A stretch of DNA of 64,000 nucleotides, taken from assembly GCA_030657355.1 (NCBI GenBank), contig CP131057.1, positions 124,001-188,000 of the forward strand. Direction: 5' to 3'. This document shows, piece after piece, positions 25,303 through 34,210 of the stretch (its first letter is position 1; the number at the start of each line of letters is the position of its first letter). Origin of the DNA: Radicibacter daui (GTDB lineage: Bacteria > Pseudomonadota > Alphaproteobacteria > Radicibacterales > Radicibacteraceae). A model generated the notes under the pieces. That model made no database searches. It saw nothing but the letters and a program-made list of their open reading frames with translations, and was not told the origin of the DNA. Both the position numbers and the translations under genes were made by a program.

Positions 25303-28299
25303 TCAGCGAACCAGATTGACCGTTTCTTCCAGCATGCTGTCGGACGTCGTCACGATACGGGCGTTGGCCGAGTAGGAACGCTGGGTCACGATCAGCTTGG
25401 AGAATTCGTCGGCGATATCGACGTTGGAACCTTCAAGGCTGGAAGCCGAGATGGTTGCCGCGCCGCTGCCGCCGGGGTTGGTGTAGGCCGCCTCGCCACT
25501 GTCGAAGGTGGATTTGTAGGCGTTGCCCTGGGTCAGCTGCAGGGCGTTGGGGTTGTCGAAGACCGCGACCGGGATCTGGTAGACGGTCTTCTTGCGGCCG
25601 TTGTCGTAGTTGATGGTGACGTAACCGAGTTCGTCGATCGTCAGCTCGCGGAAGGAGCCGGGCGGCACGCCGTCCTGGTTGGTGCGCAGGAAGTCGATCT
25701 CGGTGCCGGCATACTGGGTAAGGCCGGTGCTCTTGCCATAGTTGCCGAAGCTCATGTCGATGGTCTGGCGCGCCTCGTCCGGCAGCACGCCGTCGGTGAG
25801 GTCGGAGCCGGCAGCGGCAAACACGACATTGAGAGGCAAGGTAGCTTCCGCACCCACCGTATTGGTGATGTCGACGCCGTCGATATCCCAGGGTTCGTCG
25901 AAGTGCAGCAGGAAGCTCTGCGTGCCATCTGCGCTGGTAAGGGCGACCGGATCGACCGTGATGTTGCCGGCGGCATCCACGGTGTAGTTGATGCGGCCTT
26001 CACTGTTGAGTGGCAGCATGCCGGTATAGACGGTGTCGCCGATGGTCATGGTGACGCGGCCATCGCTGTCGATGCTGTTCACCTCGATGCCGCCCGCCGT
26101 CACATTGTCCGGCACGGCAGTGGCGTGAACGCTGAGCGGGGCGGTGCCGGAGCTCATGGTCGCGCCAGAGCCGCTGTAGGTAGCGTTCTTCGCGAAGGCC
26201 TGCAGCACCTTGTCGTAAGCCGTGGTCGGGATACCAGTGCTGGCGGTGATGACGTTGTCGGTGGAGTTGTCACCGCCCCAGGCCACGCCCGTCGTTGCAC
26301 CCTGGAAGCTCACCACCAGCGAGCGCTGCTGCGTGAAGGAGAGCGAACTGTCGGAGGTGTCCACCAGGCGCACTTCATTGGTGCCGGCCGTGCCACCACC
26401 GAAGGTGCCCGTATAGGTGCGGCCACCGGCCTGCACGGTAATTTCACCGCTGGTGGCGTTGTAGCTGGTAACGGTGAAGCTGCCGGCAGTGAAGGCCGAG
26501 GGCGACGCCGAAGTCGCAAAGGTCACGCTGTCAGCGGCCGCCGTACCGGCAAGCGACAGGGTGTTGCCGGTGAGGTCGACCGAGAGGTTACCCGCACCAA
26601 CGACAGCATCGACCGCTGACTGCAGGTTGGCCGTGGTGATGGTGGTCGGGACCGTCACACTGAAGGTGGTGGTGGTGCCGCCGATTGTGGCGTCGAAGGT
26701 CAGCGTCTGGCCGGCGATGAGGCCGGTAACATCCAGACCTTCACCGGCACCGGCGCCGGCCGGCGCGGCACCGGCGGCGTAGCTGGTGACGGTCTGGCCC
26801 ATGCGGACACTGAGCGCATCGTCGGAGGTGATGCCGGCGAGATCGCCATTCACCACGTCCTGATCGGAGGCAAGGCTGTCGGCGCCCAGCATCGTGTTGA
26901 GAACCGCGGTCACGTCCGAGGAGGCGAGGCGGTCCGGCAGATTGATGCTGAAGGCATCCTGAGAATTGCCGGTGGTGGTGGAGGAGGTGATAGTCTTGGC
27001 GCCCGTCACATCGTCCACGGTGCCGGTCTCTGTGCCGACATTGATCAGCGTCACCGGGCCGTTGACCTGGCCGCTGCTGTTGAGCGGGATCTTGCCGCGG
27101 TAAATCTTGTCGACATAGCTTTCGTCGAGGCCGTCAGCCACCGCGCCGGAGGCGGTGATGTTGGACAGGCGAACGGTGATCTCGCCGGTCGAGGCATCGT
27201 AGCTGTCGAGGATGAACTGGCCATCGGCAAGCGCGCTCGAGGTGGTGTCGAGATCGGCGCCATCACCGACATCCTGGAAGGCGCCATTGAAGCTGGCAAC
27301 CTTGAGCGCGTTCTCCAGTACGCTCTGGGCGGCATAGTTCTGCATCTCGGTGATGCTCTTGATCGAACCGGCGGAAACACCGGCCGCAGCATCATCCTCG
27401 CCGTAGAACTCATAGCGATAGCGGATACCGCTGACCGACAGATTGGTGGTTTCGTTATTGAGCAGCGTCGGCGCGAAGGAGAAGTCGCTGCCGGTTGCCG
27501 TGGCATACCACACATTGGTGTTGATGTAGGGAGTGCCGCCGTCGCTGCCGAGCTCGCCCAGCACCGTGGTGGTGTTGCCGGCGGCATCGGTGGTGATGGT
27601 GGTCGGGTGGCTCCACGCGTAGTTCAGCGTATGCGCGCTGCCGAGCGCGTCATAAATCTTGACCTGCGTGGGGGAGAGATCGATGAGGTCGCCGATCTTC
27701 GACACGCCCTTGGGCGGAGCGGTGACGGCATTCTCGCTGACGTCATCATCGGTCGTGATGTTGGCCGGCAGGTTGGCGCTGTAGTCGATGGTGGTGGTTG
27801 CCGACGGCGCATCGCGCAGCTGGGAAATCTGGATCGGCTCCAGCGTCGTGCGGTCGACGATCAGCTGGTTGCCGTTCTGCGTCGCAGACCAGCCGTTGAG
27901 GAAATACCCGCCGGTGTTGACGAGGTACCCATCCTTGTCGAGCGTGAAGTCGCCGGCGCGGGTGAAGTAGGGGTCGTTCTCGAAGGTCGGGTTGCCGCTG
28001 GCCTCGCCGTTCTGCTTGGAGACGGAGAAGAAGCCCGAGCCGGAGAGCGCCATGTTCGTCACCTGCGAGGTGCTGGTGATGGTGCCCTGGAGGTCCGTTG
28101 CGCGGAAAGGCGTCGCGACCACGCCGCCCGGCTCATGCGTGCGGGCGTTGGAGACGCTCACCAGCGTGGTGAAGCGGCTGTCGACCTTCTTGTATCCGGT
28201 CGTCTGGCTGTTGGCGACGTTGTCGGAAATGATGCCGAGGGCCTTGCTTTGGGCCTGCAGGCCGGACACTGCGGTATTGAGAGCGCCAGAGAGCGACAT
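25303..28299 (-). CDS. flgE: Flagellar hook protein FlgE, enlarged (998 residues)
   Basis: Both terminal motifs of hook proteins are intact: GALNTAVSGLQAQSKALGII with SDNVANSQTTGYKKVDSRF at the start and NVDIADEFSKLIVTQRSYSA, NARIVTTSDSMLEETVNLV at the end. ALSGSGFFSVSK marks D1. Usual FlgE is about 400-450 residues, so about 500 residues are inserted as surface domains. The insert holds three related segments at about 360-407, 605-633 and 736-768, each with an S-Y/I-D/N-x-x-(T/S)-G-E/R-(I/V)-T core and then (Y)xG(x)LPLNS-like text. The first gene after a sigma-54 promoter, it builds the extracellular universal joint of the flagellum. Confidence 0.93.
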   Translation of the reverse strand: MSLSGALNTAVSGLQAQSKALGIISDNVANSQTTGYKKVDSRFTTLVSVSNARTHEPGGVVATPFRATDLQGTITSTSQVTNMALSGSGFFSVSKQNGEASGNPTFENDPYFTRAGDFTLDKDGYLVNTGGYFLNGWSATQNGNQLIVDRTTLEPIQISQLRDAPSATTTIDYSANLPANITTDDDVSENAVTAPPKGVSKIGDLIDLSPTQVKIYDALGSAHTLNYAWSHPTTITTDAAGNTTTVLGELGSDGGTPYINTNVWYATATGSDFSFAPTLLNNETTNLSVSGIRYRYEFYGEDDAAAGVSAGSIKSITEMQNYAAQSVLENALKVASFNGAFQDVGDGADLDTTSSALADGQFILDSYDASTGEITVRLSNITASGAVADGLDESYVDKIYRGKIPLNSSGQVNGPVTLINVGTETGTVDDVTGAKTITSSTTTGNSQDAFSINLPDRLASSDVTAVLNTMLGADSLASDQDVVNGDLAGITSDDALSVRMGQTVTSYAAGAAPAGAGAGEGLDVTGLIAGQTLTFDATIGGTTTTFSVTVPTTITTANLQSAVDAVVGAGNLSVDLTGNTLSLAGTAAADSVTFATSASPSAFTAGSFTVTSYNATSGEITVQAGGRTYTGTFGGGTAGTNEVRLVDTSDSSLSFTQQRSLVVSFQGATTGVAWGGDNSTDNVITASTGIPTTAYDKVLQAFAKNATYSGSGATMSSGTAPLSVHATAVPDNVTAGGIEVNSIDSDGRVTMTIGDTVYTGMLPLNSEGRINYTVDAAGNITVDPVALTSADGTQSFLLHFDEPWDIDGVDITNTVGAEATLPLNVVFAAAGSDLTDGVLPDEARQTIDMSFGNYGKSTGLTQYAGTEIDFLRTNQDGVPPGSFRELTIDELGYVTINYDNGRKKTVYQIPVAVFDNPNALQLTQGNAYKSTFDSGEAAYTNPGGSGAATISASSLEGSNVDIADEFSKLIVTQRSYSANARIVTTSDSMLEETVNLVR

Positions 28300-28370
28300 G
28301 GGACGACCTCACGAGACTAGAGCGGTTGGCGGCAAAGAACGCCGGGTTGCGTTCGTGTTGCCAAAATAAA

Positions 28371-28386
28371 AGCAATCTCTGTGCCA
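28371..28386 (-). promoter_or_regulatory. Sigma-54 promoter upstream of flgE
   Basis: On the minus strand the sequence is TGGCAC-N5-TTGCT, a full match to the -24/-12 consensus for RpoN. It lies 72 bases upstream of the flgE ATG, giving a leader of about 60 bases. Sigma-54 commonly drives hook genes (class III) in flagellated Proteobacteria. Confidence 0.85.
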
Positions 28387-28605
28387 GGTTTCGGCAGCTG
28401 GTCCGTATAAAGAGATTTTCCCGCTTTTGCTGGGGTTTAACCCCCTGTCGATGCCGGCCAGGCCCGGTACGACGCGGTTCGGGCCCCCTTGCCTGGCGGA
28501 GATTTTCCTGCCTGCGGCAGAAATTGCCGTGACGCGGCGGGGTGCCGAACGGCGGCGTTTTTGACCCTGCAAAGATTTGGCCGAGGCGGCGCTGTCTAAA
28601 AGGAA

Positions 28606-28640
28606 AAAGGCCCGCCTGCGGGGAGCAGGCGGGCCTTTCA
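28606..28640 (-). terminator. Terminator after flgK
   Basis: AAAGGCCCGCCTGC (28606-28619) pairs perfectly with GCAGGCGGGCCTTT (28625-28638); on the minus strand a TTTTTCC run follows. It separates flgK from the flgE unit, which then relies on its own sigma-54 promoter. The rest of the 28300-28682 gap shows nothing else to me. Confidence 0.9.
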
Positions 28641-28682
28641 GTCTGTGTCAGCGGAAGGGTAAACCTCCCGGCCGAAGAGGCT

Positions 28683-31600
28683 TTACTGCACCATCTGGAT
28701 AACGGTGTCGTACATCTGCTGCACAGCTGTCACCACGCGGGCGGAGGCGGAATAGGCGCTCTGGAGCGTGATCAGGGCGGAAAGTTCTTCGTCCATATTG
28801 ACCCCCGAGATGGATGAAATCTGGTCCTGCAACGTGTCGACCAGGTTCTGCTGGTAGGAATACTGGGTGGAGAAGTTGTTTGCCTGCGTGGCGTTTTCGG
28901 CCACGATCTGGCCGGCATAGGAAATGATCGAATTCTGCGTGGCGCCGCCGATCACGACCTTGCTGGTCAGCGCGGCATCCATGGCGGTGGCGGTGGTGCC
29001 ATCGCCCGGCAGCACGCGGAAGATACGGGTCTGCGGATTGCCGGAAAGGTCGGTGCGCAGCACGCCGTTGGAGAGGTGGCCGGGGTCGGCCACCAGATCG
29101 TCGCGTACCTTGATGAGCTGCGAAATCGTGCCGTTGGGCGTGCCGGACGTATCGGCCACGAAAAAGTCGTTGAGGCCGAAGAAGTAGCTGACATTGCCCT
29201 GGCGCGGGTTGTTGGGGTCGACGCTGACCGTGGCCGGCTGGGTGCTCTTCATGGTCACGCTGGTGACCGTGGGACCGGTGGTGAAGCTGTTGGCTTCAAA
29301 CGGGTTGCGCACGACGGAGATCGACGAGGTATCGCTGTCGGAGAGGATCGTCAGCTTGCCGTCCTGAATGGTCATGCGACCGCCGACAAGACCGGGTCCG
29401 CCTTCTGTGCCCGGGGACGTGGGCAGCGGAGTCTTGAGGCTCGGGAACTGGGAGGAGATAACCCCCTGGCCATCCGAGAAGCCGTTCACCGCATTCATCA
29501 GGTCGGCAATGGTGACAGGCACCGTCGGCGGGTTCTGGTCGATATTGACCGAGCGTTGCAGCGCGCCGATGTCCACGCTGATGCGGGAGACGACGCTGCC
29601 GTCGGTGCGGTCCTTGATCTCGACTTCGTAGAAATAGGTATTGAGCGGCAAAAGGCCGGCCGACGGATCGACCAGCGTATCGGCGGCCGAGACACTGGCG
29701 GTGCTGGTAGAGGCGACCGAGGTGCTGGCAAGGCCGATATGGCCCGAACCGCCGACGGAGGGGGACGGGAAATCGAGCTTGCCGCCGAGATCGTTCTCGC
29801 TGACGGCAAGCTGGAAGTTCTTGTCGAGCGACGTGATCTTGATCTGGCCGGTCGCGCTGTCGAGCGAGGCGGTGATGTTGAGATCGGCAAGGCCGGGCTG
29901 GCCGCTCACCGTCGAAGGCACCGGGTAGCCGAAGCTGGTGTTGAGCGGCGGGTCCTGCGAGGTGATGACCGCCTGCACCTGCGCGAGCGAGGTGATGGTG
30001 TTGGTTTCCACCGGTGTGCCGAAGGTCGCCGGGTTGTTAGCCTGGCGATAGGCATCGAGCGTGGTGAAGTCGCCGTTGATGGCGGCAATGATCTGCTTCA
30101 CTTCCAGTGCCGGCGGCGTATAGACGCCGCCCGACTGGTAGGCGGGGTTGTCGGGGTCGTAGATCAGCTCCTGCAGGGCGCGCAGGTTGATCGTCATCGA
30201 GCCGGCCTTGCTGGAGGCGTCGGTGCTGGGGTCGGTGACGTCGAGCGTAAAGACGGCGTCCGTTGCCAGCGCACCGCCATTGAAGGCCTCGGCACTGATG
30301 TTGGTGGTGGTGCCCGCCGGGGTGAGCGTGATCTGCGTGCCGGCCAGTGAGGCCGCGATCGGGTTATTGCTGTTGCTGTCAGTGAGCGCGTTGATATCGG
30401 CCACCAGCTGGGCAAGGTCCGGTGCGCCGGCACCATCATCCTTGACCACGACGCTGAAGAATTCCGAGCTCGGCAGCTGGGCGCGCAGCACGATGGTGTC
30501 GCCGACCGACAGCTCGTTGGTGTTGGAAAGCAGGAGCTCGCCCGGCGTGGCCGTGGAGGCCGTGGTGATGGTCTTGGCCGTGGAGGTCACCGGCAGCGAG
30601 CTGTCGGGAATGCCGGAGGTGAGGAAAGTCTGGGGGCTTTCCAGCTCATAGGCCGAGGTGACGGTCGGGTTGCTGTTGACGATGACGCCCTTGCCCGGCG
30701 CCGTCGATTTGACCTCGAGGCGGCCGTTGGGGTCGACCGTCGCCTGGATCGGCACGGTGGTGCCGGCCGGTGTCTGGTAGGTGACGAGGCTGGAGGGCGG
30801 CGCCGAGCCGGTGCCGTCCCAGGTCGCGGGCGGATCGCCATAAAGATTGATGAGGTAAAGCACGTCGCGCATCGTCGGCAGATTGTCATCCGTGCCGTTC
30901 TGCGCGCTTTGCGTCGCTTTCCACTTGGCGAGCTGGTCCAGGTCGATCTGGATCATGTTGGAGACCTGGCCGGTCGCCTGGTCGGTGATGGCGAACTCGA
31001 CCAGCCCCTGGGCGAAGGGCAACTGCGCATCGAGAATGTCGCCGCGGGTGGCGCTGCCGTCGCCCGTCAGCAGCGCGCCCAGCTGCACCGTGCCGACAAG
31101 ATCGGAGGCGGGATCGGTGGAGGCACCGTCATTATGGACGCGGTTGACCGTTTCCTTGATCGAGGAGGCGAGGTCCTCGATCTGGTCCTGAAGGCCCGGC
31201 AGTACATTGTCGCGCAGGTCCAGCAGGGCGCGCAGCTTGCCGTCGGAAATGAGGTTGGTGATGTTGAGGGTCTGCGTGCCGTCATCCAGGAAGATGCCGT
31301 AGGGCGGCGTGCTGACGCCATCTGTGTAGGCCATGCCGGGCTGGATGTTCGAGGTCTGCTGGAAGGTGACCTTGACCGCGGTTTCGCCATCCGTCAGCAC
31401 CTGTCCGGTGGAGAGATAGACCGCCAGACCATCAGAATTGGTGCTGATCGCCTTGACGCCGAGGATCTCGTTGATCGACTTGATGGCGGCGTCGCGCTTG
31501 TCCTCGATATCGCTGCGACCGGAATTGGCGCCGCTCGTCATCGACTGCAGGGCATCGTTGGTCTGCAGCACGATCTTGAGGCTGTCGTTCAGCTTCGTCA

Positions 31601-32093
31601 CCGCATCGGCTATCTGCTGATCGGCGTCGTTGCGCATGTCCTGCAGCGAGGTGGAAATGTTGCGGATATCGTTGGTCAGCACCGAGGCAGCGTTCACCAC
31701 CTGCTGTTTGTTGCCGGCGGCGCTGGGGTCGGTCGCCATATATTGCAGCGATTCCGTCAGCGCGCTGATGCGCGCATCAAGGCCGGTGGTGCTGTCCGGC
31801 GTGCCGAACAGGTTCTGAATCTGGGTGAAGTAGGTGTCCATCGTATCCAGACGGGACAACGTGGCCGTCTGGATATTCATCTCCGAGGTCAGCTGCGTGG
31901 AGACCACGCGCTCGATGGAGCTGATGGTAACGCCCGAGGACTGGTTGCCGGCCAGCAGCGCGTTGTAGGAGACGACCTTGCGGCTGTAACCGTCGGTATT
32001 GGCGTTGGCGATATTCTGCGAGACAACCGCAAGCGCAGCCTGCTTGGCAGCGAGGCCGGACATGGAAATGCTGAGGGCTTGCGAGATGCTCAT
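28683..32093 (-). CDS. flgK: Flagellar hook-associated protein FlgK, enlarged (1136 residues)
   Basis: The ATG at 32093 starts the family N-terminus MSISQALSISMSGLAAKQAA, LAVVSQNIANANTDGYSRKV. The C-terminus SISGVNMDEELSALITLQSA, YSASARVVTAVQQMYDTVIQ is equally typical. FlgK is usually about 500-650 residues; here the exposed middle has at least 450 extra residues, rich in Ser, Thr, Asp and Pro and almost free of Cys. FlgK forms the first hook-filament junction ring. It has its own upstream sigma-54-like site and is followed by a terminator. No flgL is visible in the window. Confidence 0.92.
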   Translation of the reverse strand: MSISQALSISMSGLAAKQAALAVVSQNIANANTDGYSRKVVSYNALLAGNQSSGVTISSIERVVSTQLTSEMNIQTATLSRLDTMDTYFTQIQNLFGTPDSTTGLDARISALTESLQYMATDPSAAGNKQQVVNAASVLTNDIRNISTSLQDMRNDADQQIADAVTKLNDSLKIVLQTNDALQSMTSGANSGRSDIEDKRDAAIKSINEILGVKAISTNSDGLAVYLSTGQVLTDGETAVKVTFQQTSNIQPGMAYTDGVSTPPYGIFLDDGTQTLNITNLISDGKLRALLDLRDNVLPGLQDQIEDLASSIKETVNRVHNDGASTDPASDLVGTVQLGALLTGDGSATRGDILDAQLPFAQGLVEFAITDQATGQVSNMIQIDLDQLAKWKATQSAQNGTDDNLPTMRDVLYLINLYGDPPATWDGTGSAPPSSLVTYQTPAGTTVPIQATVDPNGRLEVKSTAPGKGVIVNSNPTVTSAYELESPQTFLTSGIPDSSLPVTSTAKTITTASTATPGELLLSNTNELSVGDTIVLRAQLPSSEFFSVVVKDDGAGAPDLAQLVADINALTDSNSNNPIAASLAGTQITLTPAGTTTNISAEAFNGGALATDAVFTLDVTDPSTDASSKAGSMTINLRALQELIYDPDNPAYQSGGVYTPPALEVKQIIAAINGDFTTLDAYRQANNPATFGTPVETNTITSLAQVQAVITSQDPPLNTSFGYPVPSTVSGQPGLADLNITASLDSATGQIKITSLDKNFQLAVSENDLGGKLDFPSPSVGGSGHIGLASTSVASTSTASVSAADTLVDPSAGLLPLNTYFYEVEIKDRTDGSVVSRISVDIGALQRSVNIDQNPPTVPVTIADLMNAVNGFSDGQGVISSQFPSLKTPLPTSPGTEGGPGLVGGRMTIQDGKLTILSDSDTSSISVVRNPFEANSFTTGPTVTSVTMKSTQPATVSVDPNNPRQGNVSYFFGLNDFFVADTSGTPNGTISQLIKVRDDLVADPGHLSNGVLRTDLSGNPQTRIFRVLPGDGTTATAMDAALTSKVVIGGATQNSIISYAGQIVAENATQANNFSTQYSYQQNLVDTLQDQISSISGVNMDEELSALITLQSAYSASARVVTAVQQMYDTVIQMVQ

Positions 32094-32137
32094 GGTGCTT
32101 GTCCGTGACGCGGAAGACACTGGTCCGCTGCCGAACA

Positions 32138-32153
32138 AGCAAGCTCCGGGCCA
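32138..32153 (-). promoter_or_regulatory. Candidate sigma-54 promoter upstream of flgK
   Basis: On the minus strand TGGCCCG-N4-TTGCT matches TGGCACG-N4-TTGCW with one change (A to C). It is 45 bases before the flgK ATG. The strength of the flgE site and the shared function support the call. Confidence 0.65.
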
Positions 32154-32295
32154 TTCGTTACCAGGCGCGGAAAAACTGGGCTGTGACGAAAGGGCGCGGC
32201 GCGCTGCGGGCGGCTGGCGGCAGAAAATGCCCCGCCACACCCGTCAGGATTTGCCGCCCTCCCGGCGCAGGGCCGGCAGGGTGCCGGCGCGGCCT

Positions 32296-33201
32296 TTATT
32301 GCTGGGGGATGTTTTCGCCGACAAAGTCGCTGGGCGCACAATAGAGCCCGCGCTGGCGCACCTTGCGGCAAAGCTCGGTGGCTGAATCCTTGCTGGGCAG
32401 CGGCCCGGCTTTGATGCGGTAGAAGGTGCCGCGCCCGTCGCCGAAATCGATGGCGGATTCCCGGGCGCTGAGGCCGGAAAAGAGATCGGGGTACTGGCTG
32501 CGCATTTCCTGCCAGGCGCGGGCAGTATCGGCTTCCTTGCGCAGGGAAACAAGGTGGATGCCAACCCCGCCCGACGGCACGCCGGCGGTGGAGCTCACCT
32601 CCGAGGGCTGGCTTTCGGTAGAGGGTGCGGGGGCCGGGGGCTGGGCCATGGGCGGTGCCGTCATGGTGGCCGCCTCCTGCGCTGTCTTGGCCGGGGCCAT
32701 GCCGGGGGCCGGCAGCAGATCATCTGCCTCCTTGTGGCGGCTGCCGGTGGTGCCGGGCGCAATCGGCGGCAGGACGGCATCGGCCGGCAGGATGGAGCGG
32801 GGCACCGCTTCATTGCCATTGAGCACCACACCCACCGGCGGTTTGGCAGGTATCTGCGCAGCAGCGGCGGGGGCCGGCGTTGCTGGCCTGGGGGGCACTG
32901 CTGGCATCGCGGCGGCAGGCTTGGGGGCTGCGGGCTTGCTGGCTGGCGGCAATGGCTTTTGCGCAATCGGCGGCTTCATGCCCTCCAGCGCGGCGCGCAG
33001 GGAATGCACCTCGTCGGTGAGGTCGGCCAGCGCCGTGCGCAGCTCTTCATTCTGCTGGGCGGTCTCTGCGGCCATCTTCTGCGCCGCCATTTCTTCCGGA
33101 CCCGGCTGGCTGGCGCAGCCGGCAAGGCCCGCCGCGGCGAGCGCGGCTCCTGCGAGCAGCAGGACCTTCAGCGCCGATCGGTGAGCTCCAACAGCAGCCA
33201 T
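32296..33201 (-). CDS. SPOR-domain lipoprotein
   Basis: 301 residues from the ATG at 33201 with AAGGA eight bases upstream. A lipoprotein signal peptide ends in the lipobox LAGC (ALAAAGLAGCASQPGPEE). A coiled-coil-like stretch follows (AAETAQQNEELRTALADLTD, EVHSLRAALEGM), then a Pro/Ala-rich linker of about 130 residues, and a C-terminal SPOR-type domain (GVGIHLVSLRKEADTARAWQ, IKAGPLPSKDSATELCRKVR, QRGLYCAPSDF). SPOR domains bind denuded peptidoglycan at division or remodelling sites. It sits upstream of flgK on the same strand; a link with flagellum placement in the wall is possible but unproven. Confidence 0.85.
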   Translation of the reverse strand: MAAVGAHRSALKVLLLAGAALAAAGLAGCASQPGPEEMAAQKMAAETAQQNEELRTALADLTDEVHSLRAALEGMKPPIAQKPLPPASKPAAPKPAAAMPAVPPRPATPAPAAAAQIPAKPPVGVVLNGNEAVPRSILPADAVLPPIAPGTTGSRHKEADDLLPAPGMAPAKTAQEAATMTAPPMAQPPAPAPSTESQPSEVSSTAGVPSGGVGIHLVSLRKEADTARAWQEMRSQYPDLFSGLSARESAIDFGDGRGTFYRIKAGPLPSKDSATELCRKVRQRGLYCAPSDFVGENIPQQ

Positions 33202-33257
33202 CCCCAAATTCCTTATTGTGTTCCGGGCTTTGCGACCCCCCGTCGCCCAGCTTCACG

Positions 33258-33278
33258 CCGGTATCGTTACGATGCCGG
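33258..33278. promoter_or_regulatory. Imperfect inverted repeat upstream of IclR gene
   Basis: CCGGTATCGT (33258-33267) and ACGATGCCGG (33269-33278) are inverted copies with one mismatch, in the divergent gap between the SPOR lipoprotein and the IclR gene. It could be an IclR operator. Confidence 0.35.
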
Positions 33279-33373
33279 AGAGCGGGGCCTGACCGCAAGC
33301 CCCGTTGCAGGCGCGGGCATTTGGTCTAAAACGGAAGTCATGCCGCATAATGGAAGCGGTGGATGGGGCGAGC

Positions 33374-34204
33374 ATGATGACGGATGAACAGGCAGAGGCC
33401 GCAAAGCCTGAGCGCGGGGCTAAATCGACGGACCGGTCGGGGCAGGTACAGAGCCTCGTACGGGCTCTGCGGTTGCTCAGCCTCGTCTCCGAAGCGGAGG
33501 AGGGGGCGAGCCTTACCGAGCTTTCCAACAAGGCCGGCCTTGCGCCTTCTACCTCGCACCGGCTGCTCTCCACCCTGCAGCAGGAAGGTTTCGTGCGGTT
33601 TGACCAGGAACGCACGCGCTGGCTGGTGGGGGTGAATGCCTTTATCGCCGGCGCCGCCTTCATGCGCACGCGCGACCTCTCCCGCATCGCCCGCCCGCAT
33701 ATGCGCCACTTGATGGAAGAGACCGGCGAGACGGTGAACCTCGCCATCCATGATCGCGGCGAATGCGTTTATGTAAGCCAGGTGGAATGCCGGCAGATGA
33801 TGCGCGCGCTGGCGAGCCCGGGGGCGCGTGTGCCGATGCATGCCAGCGCCGTGGGCAAGGCCCTCCTGGCCGCGATGGAGCCGGCGGAAGTGGAAGCCAT
33901 CCTTGCCCGCCACGGCATGCCCCGGATCACGGCCCGCACCATCGCCAGCCCGCAGGCACTGGCGCAGGAACTGGAACAGGTGCGCCGGCTGGGATATGCC
34001 GTGGATGACGAGGAACATGCGCAAGGTCTGCGCTGCGCTGCCGCCCTCGTCTGGGACGAGAATGGCGAGCCGGCCGCCGCCCTGTCACTCTCCGGCCCGC
34101 TGGTACGTATCTCAAGCCCGCGTCTGGCCGAGCTCGGCCGTCAGGTCGGGCTGGCCGCGCGCAAGGTAACGGCGAGTTATGGTGGTTCTGCCGGATCTTT
34201 CTGA
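33374..34204 (+). CDS. IclR-family transcriptional regulator
   Basis: 276 residues from the ATG at 33374; in-frame starts up to 69 bases earlier cannot be excluded. The winged helix is at about 25-90 (VQSLVRALRLLSLVSEAEEG, LTELSNKAGLAPSTSHRLLS, TLQQEGFVRFD). The effector domain shows the family blocks HLMEETGETVNLAIHDRGEC, PGARVPMHASAVGKALLAAM and GYAVDDEEHAQGLRC, the latter with the conserved Cys/Glu ligand-site residues. It is followed, convergently, by a PhzF gene. The regulated pathway is not evident. Confidence 0.9.
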   Translation: MMTDEQAEAAKPERGAKSTDRSGQVQSLVRALRLLSLVSEAEEGASLTELSNKAGLAPSTSHRLLSTLQQEGFVRFDQERTRWLVGVNAFIAGAAFMRTRDLSRIARPHMRHLMEETGETVNLAIHDRGECVYVSQVECRQMMRALASPGARVPMHASAVGKALLAAMEPAEVEAILARHGMPRITARTIASPQALAQELEQVRRLGYAVDDEEHAQGLRCAAALVWDENGEPAAALSLSGPLVRISSPRLAELGRQVGLAARKVTASYGGSAGSF

Positions 34205-34210
34205 GCGGCT

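Noticed and set aside
29076-32108. Large plus-strand frames opposite flgK
   Set aside because: They are antisense shadows of a repetitive, GC-rich gene; the Gly/Asp/Arg-rich translation has no domain.
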